Source: Aquatica leii
Taxonomy: Eukaryota; Arthropoda; Insecta; Coleoptera; Lampyridae
Assembly: GCA_035610365.1 (NCBI GenBank)
Contig: CM069432.1
Location: forward strand, 126,614,255 to 126,678,254
DNA length: 64,000 bases
Reading direction: 5' to 3'
Positions 23,512-33,219 of this stretch are shown here, one piece after another (positions within the stretch are counted from its first letter, which is position 1; each line of letters opens with the position of its first letter). The notes below the pieces were generated by a model. The model had not been told where the DNA came from. It made no database searches and worked only from the letters and a program-made list of their open reading frames with translations. Position numbers and translations under genes: made by a program.

Positions 23512-26029
23512 AGCTTCGGTTGCAACTATGACACGGTCCAAACCCGGAAGACATTCTAATGTTAGTATAGATTCCGGCCGTGGAAGCCTTCGCTATTACA
23601 TTAACAATCTCTACGGGGAGAATATTTCTTCTAAAACCTCCGTATTTTCCAAACTTCGCCACAAACTCGTCAAACTTTTGTGCAATTTAACCTTTCTTAG
23701 CCGCTGTCGTGACCACAACATCATTCCTGCATTCCTCAAAATTAAGTTCCACATTCAGACACGTTCTTCTAAAAACATCCTACACCGTGCTAGTCTAGCG
23801 TTGATACGCGAACGGATTAAGCAAACTAGGCGAGAGTTAGACACCATTTCAAAACAACTCTTTTATCTTCATCTTGAGTTGGCCAACACTCTATCCCCGG
23901 ATGATTGGAAATTCTTTGACAACATTACTTACCAGCAGTCTGATACCACTCTACGACTAACCACTGAAGGTCATCTCAAAAAGTTTCAATTATTGGAATC
24001 CAAGAATCGTAAAGTTTCTTCTACTACTAACTCAGTAAAGACGGTTGTCAATTTATCTAGTTTAGTTCTCACTTCAGAACAGGAATCGGTGCTCTCTAAG
24101 GGTTTGAATTTTGCGGTTGCTCCTAAACGTATTCCTAAAGAAGATATTCTATGTGCTGTTGAGTCTTCTATAAGACATCTTCCTCGCCACATCTCAGATC
24201 CCATTCGTATTAACACTGGCAAAATCCTTGAATCATCTAAAATTCCTAAATCCAACATTTCTAAGTCGGAAGAGTCAGCTCTAAAAAGGCTTCGTAAGAA
24301 CCCTGATATTATTGTTCTTCCAGCCGACAAGGGCAACGCCACTGTAGTTTTGAACCAAATTGATTATGTTACGAAAATCAATTCTATTTTGTCTGAGGAA
24401 ACTTACGCTCTTCTAACCCATAACCCCACTTCGAGGATTGAACGCGAGGTTAGCCAAATCATCAAATCTTCCAATCTACCTCCTGAAACTAAACGTCGAC
24501 TTACCCCATCAGATTCCAAACCACCTCGTCTATACGGACTTCCCAAAATTCACAAACAAGGTATTCCTTTTCGACCTATCGTGAGTACTATCCAATCTCC
24601 TACTTACAAGCTAGCCAAGTTCTTGTCCAACATTCTTTGCGAGTTTACAGGTAAAACCTCTTCTCACATCCTCAACTCTCAGCATTTTATTCAACGTCTA
24701 GAAACTATAAAACTTGAACCCCAAGATCTTCTCGTGAGCTTTGATGTTACTTCACTTTTTACTAAAGTTCCTATTAAGGATTCGCTTATTATCATCAAAC
24801 AGATTCTGTCTCAACATGGCAAGGACTTGAGTTTGGTTCCTCTTATTGAAAAGTGTCTATCTTCTACTTACTTCCAATTTGATAATAAGTTTTACAAACA
24901 AGTTTCTGGTGCTGCTATGGGTTCTCCTCTATCACCTGTTGTAGCTAACATTTTTATGGAATCCTTTGAAACGGTTGCTTTAGAATCATCAATATTAAAA
25001 CCTAAAGTGTGGTTTAGATATGTTGACGACACGTTTATTGTTTGGTCTCATGGTCATCTTGAATTGTCTAAGTTTCTTGATCATCTTAACAATCAACACT
25101 TAGATATCAAATTTACTATGGAAATCGAAAGTAATGGTTCTCTCCCATTTCTTGACGTTCTTGTGACTCGTAAGCCCGACGGACTTCTAGGCCATTCTGT
25201 TTATCGCAAACCCACCCATACGGACAGATACCTTCATGCTTCGTTTCATCATCATCCTGCACAGAAACGTTCTGTCATTGAATCTTTGGTCCATCGTGCC
25301 TTTTCTATTTGTCAACCTGAGAATCTAGACTCAGAACTCCGTCATCTTACTAGAACCTTAGTGAACAATGGTTATGTCAAGCGATATATTCATAGAGTTA
25401 TTAATCGTCGTTTACATCCACATACTCGATTACCTAAGGACATTTCTACTCCCGAATCCAACCCGAAATTGGCCTTTTTACCCTACATTCACAAGGTTAC
25501 AGATCAAATAGGGAAACTCCTTCGTAAGAATGGTATTAAACCCATATTCAACTCGACAGGCAAAATCTCTCAGATTCTTCCTTCTCCCAAAGACAAATTT
25601 CCTACACTTTCATCTCAAGGTGTATACCAAATTCCCTGTTCTTGTGGTTTAGTCTACATTGGTGAAACCGGTCGTTCCGTCATTACTCGCATTTCAGAAC
25701 ATGATCGTTGTATAAGGAAAAGGTATACTTCCAAGTCTGCGGTCGCTGAACATCATTTTACTACAGGTCACAAGATAGATTTTGATAATGTTTCGTTGAT
25801 TGCCAAATCTCCATTCTTTTTCAAAAGGAAATTCCGAGAAAGCATAGAAATCATCAAACACCCCAATAACTTCAATCGCGATCATGGTTTCGAACTATCC
25901 CCTCTTTGGTTCCCGGTTATTAGTCATTTAACAAAAACACGCCCCCTAGCAACCGTAACCCAATCAGGGTCGAGCTTAATCAACCGTGACGATCCTGTTC
26001 CTTTAAATACGGAGACTATTTCTTCTTAA
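23477..26029 (+). CDS. Penelope-like RT with GIY-YIG endonuclease
   Basis: This single open frame makes a protein that copies its RNA at a nicked target. After a Lys-rich N-terminal region come the RT blocks: KPPRLYGLPKIHK, FRPIVSTIQSPTYKLAK, VSFDVTSLFTKVP, GAAMGSPLSPVVANIFME and the catalytic WFRYVDDTFIVW, then LPFLDVLVTRK. The C-terminus has a Cys-containing linker and GIY-YIG nuclease (CSCGLVYIGETGR, Arg in RISEH, HHFTTGH, Glu in RESIEI). The frame is open from 23444, but the codon there is TTG. The first ATG is at 23477 inside the hammerhead-like core; another candidate is 23528. No stop or shift interrupts it, so this copy may be functional. Confidence 0.9.
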   Translation: MKPLTKVGETLAASVATMTRSKPGRHSNVSIDSGRGSLRYYINNLYGENISSKTSVFSKLRHKLVKLLCNLTFLSRCRDHNIIPAFLKIKFHIQTRSSKNILHRASLALIRERIKQTRRELDTISKQLFYLHLELANTLSPDDWKFFDNITYQQSDTTLRLTTEGHLKKFQLLESKNRKVSSTTNSVKTVVNLSSLVLTSEQESVLSKGLNFAVAPKRIPKEDILCAVESSIRHLPRHISDPIRINTGKILESSKIPKSNISKSEESALKRLRKNPDIIVLPADKGNATVVLNQIDYVTKINSILSEETYALLTHNPTSRIEREVSQIIKSSNLPPETKRRLTPSDSKPPRLYGLPKIHKQGIPFRPIVSTIQSPTYKLAKFLSNILCEFTGKTSSHILNSQHFIQRLETIKLEPQDLLVSFDVTSLFTKVPIKDSLIIIKQILSQHGKDLSLVPLIEKCLSSTYFQFDNKFYKQVSGAAMGSPLSPVVANIFMESFETVALESSILKPKVWFRYVDDTFIVWSHGHLELSKFLDHLNNQHLDIKFTMEIESNGSLPFLDVLVTRKPDGLLGHSVYRKPTHTDRYLHASFHHHPAQKRSVIESLVHRAFSICQPENLDSELRHLTRTLVNNGYVKRYIHRVINRRLHPHTRLPKDISTPESNPKLAFLPYIHKVTDQIGKLLRKNGIKPIFNSTGKISQILPSPKDKFPTLSSQGVYQIPCSCGLVYIGETGRSVITRISEHDRCIRKRYTSKSAVAEHHFTTGHKIDFDNVSLIAKSPFFFKRKFRESIEIIKHPNNFNRDHGFELSPLWFPVISHLTKTRPLATVTQSGSSLINRDDPVPLNTETISS

Positions 26030-26250
26030 GTCACTTCTACCTAGTTTAGAATCTGGCTTGGTTCACAAGTTGATTACCTAACTCGGTAGTGGTTCTTTGT
26101 TAGATTTTCGTTTGCTTTTTCAGGTTATCGTTTTCTTTCTTACCTTTTCATAGTTTAGGTTATGGCTTGTTTTACAAGTGGATAACCTAACTTTTGAGAA
26201 GTTCTTAGTTAGATTTCGATTGCTTGTTTGAGTTTTGCGATTTATCTCAC

Positions 26251-26291
26251 GCCCTGATGAAGCCCCTTACGAAAGTGGGCGAAACGTTGGC
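26251..26291 (+). ncRNA. Hammerhead-ribozyme-like motif, 3' pseudo-LTR
   Basis: Same sequence as 23471-23511, located ~60 bp before the 3' end of the element. Two direct copies one element length apart would release a unit-length RNA if both cleave. Confidence 0.7.
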
Positions 26292-26348
26292 AGCTTCGGT
26301 TGCAACTATGACACGGTCCAAACCCGGAAGACATTCTAATGTTAGTAC

Positions 26349-26360
26349 AAATAGTCAATT
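26349..26360. repeat. 12-bp target duplication, right of Penelope element 1
   Basis: This is an exact copy of AAATAGTCAATT at 21841-21852, directly after the 3' end of the element. Confidence 0.9.
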
Positions 26361-26600
26361 TATCTTTTCCGACAAAACGATTGCTTTTTTGATCTTCTTC
26401 TTCTACAACTTCATAGTCACTTCTTTCAATTTCTGATTCAGAGTTATGTTCACTTTCTTGTATATATTGGTCAGCAGACGTATCCGCATTATCTTCCGGT
26501 ATTTCGTCTTCCGAATCGGTGTCACATATTACCTGAGCCAGCTGCTCCAACTCCGCTTGTGTCAACTTATTTGGGTTTCTTGTTTTTATTTTATCCCTAA
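26361..26600 (-). pseudogene. piggyBac transposase, N-terminal acidic part
   Basis: On the minus strand the frame reads KTRNPNKLTQAELEQLAQ, an acidic Ser/Glu/Asp-rich stretch, then FVGKDKLTI at the target duplication. The next residues (WAKN) are found 4.5 kb away at 21850, so the two halves form one interrupted gene. No in-frame ATG lies between this frame and an upstream TGA. A TTGATTTTAG sequence just before GGATAAAATAAAAAC could be a splice acceptor, so the first coding exon may be further right. The acidic N-terminus is usual for piggyBac transposases. Confidence 0.8.
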
Positions 26601-26888
26601 AATCAATGAAAACGTTTGAGTGTCAAAAAAGCTCGTAATTTCATAAACCATAAACAGCGCTAACATGCAAATCAGTGCTATCTGAATTATACTTACATAA
26701 TTAACCGCGTAGTGTATTTTGTAGACCAAACTACAACACAGGAAACAAATAATGCAAAAACAACTTCAACGTAGCGATAACAAAACGGTACTAAGTAAAA
26801 GTGTAGTGGACACATTGCGCGTAGGTTAGGTGCAGTGGCAAGGGTGGGAGAAGCTCACGCGCCATGTGACAACATTTCTTAGAACAAT

Positions 26889-26923
26889 GGTGTACTTTTT
26901 ACACCAGCGCGGGTAGTTAAAGG
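26889..26923. repeat. piggyBac right terminal inverted repeat
   Basis: GCGCGGGTAGTTAAAGG ends directly at TTAA. The preceding TGGTGTACTTTTTACACCA matches the subterminal palindrome of the left end. Confidence 0.85.
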
Positions 26924-26927
26924 TTAA

Positions 26928-27800
26928 TTAAATTGTCCCATTTGTCATAACCAACAAACACGTTATTACACATAAATAAAACATTTCAAAACACTACAGA
27001 GAATTCAACATTCGCAAAATTTAGCGTTAATCGGCAACTTTAGAAAAATAACTGTCAAAATACAGCAGTAGCATTATTATCTAAAATATAACTTAGTTAA
27101 TCGGAAGTTAAATCAACCACCACTTATTATATTTTTATTTTAATGTCAACTTTGTAATATTATTATCAACTTGTAATTTTTATTTTTAACGTGATAGACA
27201 TGTTAGAAAAATAACAGCAAATGTAAGAATAGATAGTCATTCTATATTAAATTTTATATTAAAATTGTTATCTCATCATTTAAGTTTGAATGTCAATAAA
27301 TATGCCGTTTACAGGCATCAACAATAAAACTACAACAATTATACAAATTGAGTTTATAAACTTTCAATTGCTTTAAGTTTTAAACAAATGCAAAAATCAA
27401 AAATTGTATAAAACGGGTCAATTTCAACATTGAGGGAGACGATTTTGGACGTTTCACGACATCAAATTCCTGACCTTTAGCAACTACTCTTCATTTTTTT
27501 TTAAATGACACAACTCTAGTTTTAATATTTCATTTCTAAGAAAATTTAATTATGAATTCAGTAGTTTGCTTGGTTTATAATCGATTAATTAAAGATAAAT
27601 CAATTTATTTTTAATGTATTATTTAATTAAAAAATTTTAAAATTTAACAAAGAATAATTAGTCTATAAAAAGAAATTATCGGTTTAATAAAATAAATGTA
27701 ATTTATAGTAACTATTCAAATTCTCTTCAACAAAAAAATGTTTTTCATGTGTTAGAAACGATTAAAGTTGTTATCGAGACAATGGTTGACTGTCCGCAAA
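26928..27800. other. AT-rich DNA, no gene seen
   Basis: No domain-bearing frame or clear repeat. It separates the piggyBac element from the Tc1/mariner-like relic. Confidence 0.6.
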
Positions 27801-27829
27801 CTCTTGTCAAACATTTTTAAAAATTTTAT

Positions 27830-28370
27830 TTGTTAGAGTGCAGAAATCTTTAGTAATTCTACGCGGCAGTTTTTCAATGGACTACAGCTAAATTTCAAAA
27901 ATAACCGTCTTTAAATAACCCCTAATCGACCCTATTTTGCCAAACTTCTAATCTAGATAATGGTCATTGTCTAACTGCGATTACGTAATGAGGAGAAGTT
28001 TCATCTTGTTGAAAATTAAGTTAAGCTCCATTTGAATAAAGATTTTTATGTATACTTTTCTGAATTTTTAATAATTCATCTATTAACGGTTTAATGATTC
28101 TTCTATTTTCTTCTATAAGAATCAGACCAACGATAACATTTCACAAAATTCTTTCTTAAAAGTTAAGTTTTTCGTTGAATTTGCACTACCCGCAAATTGT
28201 GAGGTTTCTCGTCGCCCCAATACAGACAACTTTTTTTGTTAATATGCCTATTTAAATAAAACCTGCATTCATCACTAAATAATGTTTTTTAAAAGTTGCA
28301 GATTTGGATTAATTTGATAAATGATAGTTTCACAAAACTCCATTCTTTTCTCTGGATCATTATCTCCAAG
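27830..28370 (-). pseudogene. Tc1/mariner-like transposase relic, C-terminal part
   Basis: On the minus strand, from the Penelope target site, the frame reads LGDNDPEKRMEFCETIIYQI, then a broken SDEC-like segment around the first catalytic Asp (NIIxxxxMQVLF in the actual frame) and HNLRVVQIQRK. Further on come NFQQDETSPHY, carrying the second Asp, and AVRQ. These are the blocks of the insect Tc1/mariner-like family whose transposases start with a DUF4817-type domain. Several stops and shifts interrupt it. The N-terminal continuation is at 30984-31213, so the gene was split by Penelope element 2. Confidence 0.75.
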
Positions 28371-28382
28371 TTATTGTACGAT
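28371..28382. repeat. 12-bp target duplication, left of Penelope element 2
   Basis: TTATTGTACGAT is repeated exactly at 30972-30983 and lies within the transposase relic. The length equals that of the duplication around Penelope element 1. Confidence 0.85.
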
Positions 28383-28479
28383 GATACGGTTTCTTTATCC
28401 TCCTTATTTAAACTTTAAGTAGCACTATTAGAATCTTCTTTCAAGGAGGGGCATAAAAAAACTGCTCAGTTTTTCTTTG

Positions 28480-28518
28480 AAGCGACGTTTCGTGCAATAG
28501 ATGTGCACTTCATCAGGC
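28480..28518 (-). ncRNA. Hammerhead-ribozyme-like motif, left arm
   Basis: Reverse complement of the motif at 30871-30909, in the inverted left arm of Penelope element 2. Confidence 0.65.
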
Positions 28519-28841
28519 CACTGCAATTTAGTAGCGTAAGTACAACAACTATCTAGTTTAATAAGTTAGTGGTAACTAAATTACAGATGTAACCAGAAAA
28601 AACAATAACCGTAAGAACTTACGTAGAAACAATTAAGCAATTACTCCGAAGTTTTCGACAAACATGAAACACATCTTAAACTCAATTGACAAAAATGTGA
28701 TTAATAAAAGTCAATGATTAAAAACAATAAATAAGTATAAATAATAAATAATAAATGACAATACAATTCAACATGGGGAACAAACACTATGATCGGTACA
28801 ATCAAACATTATATCAAGGTAACCTGTAATCAAAATAATAA

Positions 28842-29847
28842 AAAGATATTTTAATCACAAAATCTGATAAAGGTAATGCTACTGTCATTATACATAAACA
28901 AGAACACAACGAAATGTTGACTCTACTTAATGATAATAACATCTACAAAAAAACTGACGTAGATCTTACAGCTAAATTCCAAAACAAAAATAACAAAATG
29001 AGCAAACAATTATATGATAATTTACACATTGATTTTGTCACTTACAAAAAACTTATCACGTATACGAGTACACCTCCTAAGATGTATGGCCTAATTAAAA
29101 CCCATAAAAATGAACATCCGATAAGACCTATTGTTTCATGTATAGGAGCTCTTACATACGAATTGTCTAAGTACATTTCTAATATAATACAGAATATATC
29201 TTACTTATTTGAACATAATATAAAAAACTCCTTTGAATTGATAAAAAAAAACTAAAAATATAATAATACCATTAAATTATAAGATTTTGTCATTTGATGT
29301 CACTTCTTTATTTACTAATATATCTAAAGAACTGGTGGTTAAACTTATAAAAAAATATTGGATAGATCTAAAAAGCCATACTACTTTAGATTTAGTTGAT
29401 GTTGTCCAACTAACGGAGTTTCTCTTTGATTCGAGTTATTTTATATATGAGGATGTAATGTATACTCAAACATTTGGTACTGCTATGGGTAACCCTGCGT
29501 CGCCTATATTAGCTAACCTGGTTATGCATGACTTACTTAAATATGTAAAAAACAATTTAACATTTATGCGGTTACTTTTATTTTGTTACGTTGATGACAT
29601 TATTACATGTATACCTGAAGCAGAGATTCAATACACTCTTAACACGTTTAATGACTATAATCCACATCTAAAATTTATGTATGAAATAGAAGAGAATGGT
29701 TCTTTACCTTTCTTAGATGTTAGGCTTAGTTTAGTTAGTGATTGGTACACCAAACCTGTAGCCTCGAACAGAACTATCAATTATTTATCCAAACAACCAC
29801 ATCATAAAAAGGTTAATATCATCAAGGCTATGAAAACTAAATGTTAG
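28842..29847 (+). pseudogene. Penelope-like reverse transcriptase, 5'-truncated
   Basis: The frame starts inside the protein with DILITKSDKGNATVIIHK right at the inverted-repeat junction. It continues with PPKMYGLIKTHK, IRPIVSCIGALTYELSKY, FDVTSLFTN, GTAMGNPASPILANLVMHDL and the catalytic CYVDDIITC, then LPFLDVRLS. A shift in an A/T run at ~29250-29287 and a second one at ~29841 break it. The N-terminal domain is absent. Confidence 0.88.
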
Positions 29848-30521
29848 TTTTAAGTAGCCCACAATTCTATGCAAAATTTTTTAGCATTTTAAAGCAGATA
29901 CTAAAAAATAATAACTATCCTAAGAATATAGTAAATAAATTATTAACATACACTAACACAGCTACTAATACTTCACCATCTGTAAATCTAACTACGACTA
30001 ATCTTAAAGCTAACTCTAACACTAATAATATTATGTACACAAAAATCATAAATGTCCCAAACCTAACAAAAAGATTAATTCCGATCTTAAAAACAGATAA
30101 CATCAAAATAATAATGTATAACACTAATACTATTTACAACATGTTTTACAGCAGAACGAAAGATAAAATTGACATAATTGATAAACACAATGTAGTATAT
30201 AAATTAGAATGTATGGGTTGTCAAGGTTGCTACATTGGACAAACGAAACAAAAAGTTAAAAATCGTATTAACAACCATAAATACGACTGTAAAACTAAAA
30301 AAGGAGAAACAGCGTTATCTGTACATCACATCGACACAGGACATAATTTCGATTTTAACAACCCTAGTATTTTAGATGTGGAAAATAATTACAAGAAAAG
30401 ATTAGTCTCTGAAATGATCTTTATCAACGTATACAAAAATAATATTAATTTCAATACAGACGCTAATAATTTAAGTAATATTTATAATAATTTAATTTCT
30501 GAAATTACGAAAATTTATTAA
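29841..30521 (+). pseudogene. Penelope GIY-YIG endonuclease domain
   Basis: It opens in another frame than the RT, overlapping it by seven bases, and reads SSPQFYAKFFSILKQILKN. Near the C-terminus are the nuclease motifs KLECMGCQGCYIGQTKQ, RINNHKYDC, VHHIDTGHNFDF and a Glu in SEMIFINVYK. In an intact element this is the C-terminal part of one RT-endonuclease protein that nicks the target. The ATG at 29841 is probably an accident of the frameshift. Confidence 0.85.
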
Positions 30522-30870
30522 GTGTGTTTCGCGGTTATTTTCAATTTTATGCTATTTTGATTACAGGTTACCTTGATATAATGTTTGATTATACAGATCA
30601 TAGTGTTTGTTCCCCATGTTGAATTGTATTGTCATTTGTTATTTATTATTTATACCTATTTATTGTTTTTAATCATTGACTTTTATTAATCACATTTTTG
30701 TCAATTAAGTTTAAGATGTGTTTCATGTTTGTCGAAAACTTCGGAGTAATTGCTTAATTGTTTCTACGTAAGTTCTTACGGTTATTGTTTTTTCTGGTTA
30801 CATCTGTAATTTAGTTACTACTAACTTATTAAACTGGATAGTTGTTGTACTTACGCTACTAAATTGCAGT

Positions 30871-30909
30871 GGCCTGATGAAGTGCACATCTATTGCACGA
30901 AACGTCGCT
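30871..30909 (+). ncRNA. Hammerhead-ribozyme-like motif, right arm
   Basis: GGC-CTGATGA, stem II AGTGCA/TGCAC with loop CATCTAT, then GAAAC and the classical cleavage triplet GTC, then GCT that can pair with the leading GGC. The layout equals that in element 1 although the surrounding sequence differs. Confidence 0.7.
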
Positions 30910-30971
30910 TCAAAGAAAAACTGAGCAGTTTTTTTATGCCCCTCCTTAAAAGAAGATTCTAATAGTACTAC

Positions 30972-30983
30972 TTATTGTACGAT
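30972..30983. repeat. 12-bp target duplication, right of Penelope element 2
   Basis: Exact copy of TTATTGTACGAT at 28371-28382. Confidence 0.85.
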
Positions 30984-31213
30984 ATTTATTTTGTAAACAT
31001 AAAATTTGTGTATTTAAATGCCTTTACAACAGTTCTTTGAGACAATCCTATTTCTTCCGCTGCGTGACAAGTTGACATTGTTGAATTTATAGCAAACTGT
31101 CTGAGTACTTCAATATTGGTGGTATTATCTAGTATCCTTGGGTTATTTCTTTTTCTATTAGCAACAGATCTCAAATTTGGCAACCAATTTTCAAACGTAC
31201 GTGTTACTAACAT
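30984..31213 (-). pseudogene. Tc1/mariner-like transposase relic, helix-turn-helix part
   Basis: The minus-strand frame from 31213 reads MLVTRTFENWL, an Arg/Lys-rich NRKRNNPRI linker, then a paired-type helix-turn-helix (EVLRQFAIN...AAEEIGLSQRTVVKAFKYTNF). In relatives this DNA-binding domain precedes the QxLxxxDxxxRxxFC block, which here lies across the Penelope insertion at 28370. The extreme N-terminal domain is not found in continuity. Confidence 0.75.
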
Positions 31214-32370
31214 TTTGGTCAGGATGTTTGTTGTTAAAAGTTATAGCTGTTTTTAGTGAATAGCGATTTTTCATGCCATAAATAAAAATAATTTTGATAC
31301 GTTTGGCGGCGATGTAAGTGATTGTCAATAGAACAAAAGTTTGATAAGTGACAGATTTGCTTGATTACAAATTTCAAATGTTCTAATGAAAATAACATTC
31401 AAACAAAAAAACACGAGATAAGCACAACAAAGACCACAATTAAAATAAAACGTACAACAAACCTAAGATTTTGTTAAATTTATTATTATCACAATTATAA
31501 ACTAAGTATACTGCTAAATTTCTTATTAAATTTTCTAAAAAAAGACGTATCACGTAGTCATGCCAAAAATTAAGGGTAGTTGCTGGGGGCCAAGGGATTA
31601 ATTTTACAAATGCTGTTTAAACGTCAAAAATTGTTCCGCTCTATATTAAAATTGACCTGCAAAGTAATTGAAAGTTTTAAGCAACTCACATTGTGTGTAA
31701 AACAAATGCTAAACTACGTACGTTACTTAATAATAAATTATAAAACAAAGTTGTTTTTTTTAAATATAATTGATAGAATAACAAATAAAATACCGCAAAT
31801 AAAGGTATTAAAACATTTTACAGTCTTGCATAGTACGTAAACTTAAGCATCTTATTAAGAAACGGATTGTCAAACAAAATTTACCGAAAATTAAAAACCC
31901 AAAAATTATTTATTTGCAACAATGCAAATTAATTAAATCAATTAGAAAGAACAATCATGTAAAGATATAGAACAAACTATTAAAAAATCCAATACTATAT
32001 AAAATACTATAAAGCATTTATACAAGAATACTAAATTTGTCTACGTTACTATTCAGTAAAAGTGGACTTGAACATTCAATTCAATTTACATTCTACACTG
32101 TGTTCGTAAATGATGGACGAGCGTTTGAATTTGACGCGTTGTCAAACTAGTAACTTTGATTTTTCAGCGTTGATTCAGTTTTGATGGATTTCTCAATTTA
32201 ACAATTTATTTATAGTTCAGTGGTGTGCTTGTTTATATTGTGAATTTTTTGTTAGTATTTCAAGTTTTCATTACCAAAAGGTTTTTTTATTGACACATTT
32301 TTGACTGTGCAGCTTTTAATTGATGTAAGTTAAAAATAATTTATTTAACAAGAATATATCACATCTTTTT
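31214..32370. other. AT-rich DNA, no gene seen
   Basis: No recognisable coding frame. The last ~80 bp before 32382 contain GATGTAAGT and a TTTTTAG upstream of an ATG, which could be an intron in the 5' leader of the transposase fragment that follows. Confidence 0.5.
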
Positions 32371-32381
32371 AGATTATTGAA

Positions 32382-32600
32382 AATGGTGTATACCGAACAA
32401 CACAACACCTATATTATTGAGGCTTACTTTCGTTCGGTAATTCGTAATAAACAAGGAACATGGGATTATTCCTACCAAAATTGCTGCAGTTTCACGAGCA
32501 ATTTCCCAATGACGTATTTCGATATGATTCTTTTGCACAACATGTTTGTCGTATAGTAGAAAAGTTTCGTAGTACAGGTAGTGTTTCAAAAGGGAATATA
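32382..32600 (+). pseudogene. Transposase N-terminal domain fragment (DUF4817-like)
   Basis: The plus strand starts MVYTEQHNTYIIEAYF, passes through WDYS and, after a frameshift, reads FHEQFPNDVFRYDSFAQH, then VCRIVEKFRSTGSV. This is the N-terminal DNA-binding domain found on insect Tc1/mariner-like transposases, whose usual pattern is a MxYT start and an FxxTGSV end. Nothing of the catalytic domain follows. The minus-strand relic at 31213 overlaps the end of this region in family coordinates, so they are separate copies. Confidence 0.65.
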
Positions 32601-33219
32601 GAGCAGCACATATGAGCTTAAATTTAAAAATTAACAAAAAGTGCTTAGAATCTTGTTTTTATTTATCACAATTTAGTAGCTTTACGCCCGGTGGCACAAA
32701 ACTAATTTAATCAAACGGTTTGTTATTCATTTGTTAAAATTAACCATTGATTAAATTTACAATCGAGTTGCACAAAACAAAAATGAAGCGTGATTAACTA
32801 ATCAACAGCCTTTTGTTAAGTATGTTTGGTAACGGCGCAAAACAAGCGGTAAAATGTCAAATATGTATGTGTCGGTTTTGTCAATTTCGTTAAATTTGGT
32901 TTGAATTTTGATTTGTGTTTGTTGTCGTTGTTTGTAAACGCAAATCAACATTTTAAAATAAACAAAGAGAAACGAGGAAAAAACTTTATCCCTATAGAAG
33001 CGAAGAGTTCATAAACATAATAAACAGGTAAATTGATTTATCCAAATAATAATAAGTTATAGTTACATATAATACTAAAATACATTTTTACATGATTTGC
33101 TAGTCAAGCATTTCGTTACACAATACGCATAAAAGTTGAACTTGAAAATGTAAAAAAACGTATTAAAGTACAAGGTTGCTAATAATATACTAATTTATAG
33201 GAAAACACTAAAAATTCAA

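Larger units (their letters stand above)
21853..26348 (+). mobile_element. Penelope-like retroelement 1 (RT plus GIY-YIG)
   Basis: From left to right the insert holds an inverted fragment of the element's 3' part (21853-~23033), a forward fragment of the 3' part (~23034-23600) and one complete body ending at 26348. Such inverted or tandem 5' pieces (pseudo-LTRs) are typical of Penelope-like elements. The repeats look nearly identical and the main ORF is open, so insertion was recent. Three copies of a hammerhead-like motif occur, one in each pseudo-LTR copy. Confidence 0.9.
20085..26923 (-). mobile_element. piggyBac element split by a Penelope insertion
   Basis: The element is bounded by TTAA at 20081-20084 and 26924-26927. 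Its ends are inverted repeats: CCTTTAACTACCCGCG on the left, CGCGGGTAGTTAAAGG on the right. Further subterminal repeats of the form TGGTGnAnTTTnTACACCA lie just inside both ends. Removing the nested Penelope-like insert and one target copy leaves ~2.3 kb, the normal size of an autonomous piggyBac. The transposase is on the minus strand and broken. Confidence 0.9.
28383..30971 (+). mobile_element. Penelope-like retroelement 2, decayed
   Basis: A ~410-bp inverted repeat forms both ends (about 28420-28836 and 30560-30975). It contains a hammerhead-like motif and the CTGCTCAG/CTGAGCAG region. Between the arms lie RT and GIY-YIG coding pieces lacking the N-terminal third. Its proteins differ strongly from element 1, so it is another family. 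The inverted left arm replaces the true 5' end. Flanking 12-bp duplications prove insertion into a Tc1/mariner-like transposase. Confidence 0.88.
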
